DNA of 12,513 nucleotides, taken from DATKKK01 sp035542975 (GTDB lineage: Archaea > Thermoproteota > Bathyarchaeia > Bathyarchaeales > Bathycorpusculaceae). The notes beneath the pieces were generated by a model. The model was given only the letters and a program-made list of their open reading frames with translations. It was not told where the DNA came from and made no database searches. Positions 12,156-12,513 of the stretch are shown here, one piece after another (position 1 is the stretch's first letter; every line of letters begins with the position of its first letter). The position numbers and the translations under genes are program-made. The DNA is taken from assembly GCA_035542975.1 (NCBI GenBank), contig DATKKK010000042.1, positions 1-12,513 of the forward strand. Direction: 5' to 3'.

Positions 12156-12513
12156 ATGGGAGTTTACAAGTTTAAAACACCAATCTCTGAAGAAGACGTG
12201 CGCAAGTTGAAAGTGAACGATGTGCTCTACGTGACGGGAACGATCGTAACAGCAAGAGATCAAGCGCATAGGAGAGCCTTAGAATTCTTTAAACAAGGAA
12301 AACCTCTGCCTGTAAACCTTGAAGGGTTAGCCGTTTTTCATTGTGGTCCGGTGGTTAGCAAGGAAGGAGACAAGTGGACGGCGGTTGCGGCTGGTCCGAC
12401 GACGAGCACGAGGATGGATATTTTTGAGGATGAGTTCATCAAGAACTTTAAGGTGCGTGTGGTCATCGGCAAGGGTGGTATGGGTAAGAGGACGACGGAT
12501 GCTATGGCGAAGT
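12156..12513 (+). CDS. Fumarate hydratase class I, beta subunit, partial at the right edge
   Basis: The frame starts at ATG 12156 and runs off the window after 119 codons. The reading begins MGVYKFKTPISEEDVRKL. It shows the beta-subunit motifs VTGTIVTARDQAHRR (start of the swivelling domain), VFHCGPVV, AAGPTTSTRM and IGKGGMGK, which line the substrate pocket together with the alpha subunit. In many bacteria the two are fused in one chain; here they are separate and arranged alpha-beta. The start is supported by GGTGAG (12144-12149), 6 nt upstream; an ATG four bases earlier is out of frame and stops after a few codons. A full-length protein of this class would have about 70-80 further residues. 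Confidence 0.93.
   Translation, partial: MGVYKFKTPISEEDVRKLKVNDVLYVTGTIVTARDQAHRRALEFFKQGKPLPVNLEGLAVFHCGPVVSKEGDKWTAVAAGPTTSTRMDIFEDEFIKNFKVRVVIGKGGMGKRTTDAMAK

Noticed and set aside
1..12513. Mobile elements, CRISPR repeats or a prophage
   Set aside because: No transposase, integrase, direct-repeat array or terminal inverted repeats were seen; gene content is chromosomal housekeeping plus a few accessory genes.

Overview
The window reads as a stretch of archaeal chromosome. It carries a RadA recombinase, an archaeal-style NFACT/Rqc2 protein, a geranylgeranyl-reductase-family flavoenzyme of the kind used for archaeal lipids, a Dpo4/Dbh-like Y-family polymerase, a two-subunit class I fumarase, TATA-like boxes rather than -35/-10 promoters, several TTG/GTG starts and T-rich 3' ends. 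The secreted cohesin-cohesin-dockerin protein and the overall gene mix fit a TACK-group archaeon, most likely a Bathyarchaeia-type lineage. That placement is inference; there is no rRNA here to settle it.

Layout. The left edge holds the last codons of a probable winged-helix regulator (1-78), an apparently non-coding stretch, and a tRNA-Gln(CTG) on the minus strand with an encoded CCA. A radical SAM protein with a TRAM-like tail (+) ends inside the end of a convergent universal stress protein gene (-). Next come a small 76-aa protein (-) ending in a hairpin, a DNA polymerase IV gene (+), and a convergent geranylgeranyl-reductase-family gene (-). A minus-strand pair follows: a DUF5615-like PIN-fold protein and then a TIGR04076-like protein 12 nt downstream. 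The large NFACT/RqcH gene (-) and the 510-aa secreted cohesin/dockerin protein (-) come next. Divergent from the latter is a 101-aa three-helix membrane protein (+) that resembles EMC6. It converges on a minus-strand operon of radA plus a 147-aa protein of unknown function. The right edge carries fumarase alpha and the start of fumarase beta (+).

How the genes work together. Three themes can be seen: genome maintenance (RadA with its partner gene, translesion polymerase), protein quality control and membrane-protein biogenesis (NFACT/RqcH, a candidate EMC6-like insertase component, a stress protein), and central or lipid metabolism (fumarase, isoprenoid reductase). I see no mobile element, CRISPR array or prophage.

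The points most worth a second look are the scaffoldin-like secreted protein with a degenerate second dockerin repeat, the EMC6-like protein, a perfect 17-bp palindrome on the predicted radA transcription start, the Glu-Arg in place of Asp-Arg in the NFACT-N motif, and the conserved-looking unknown gene coupled to radA.
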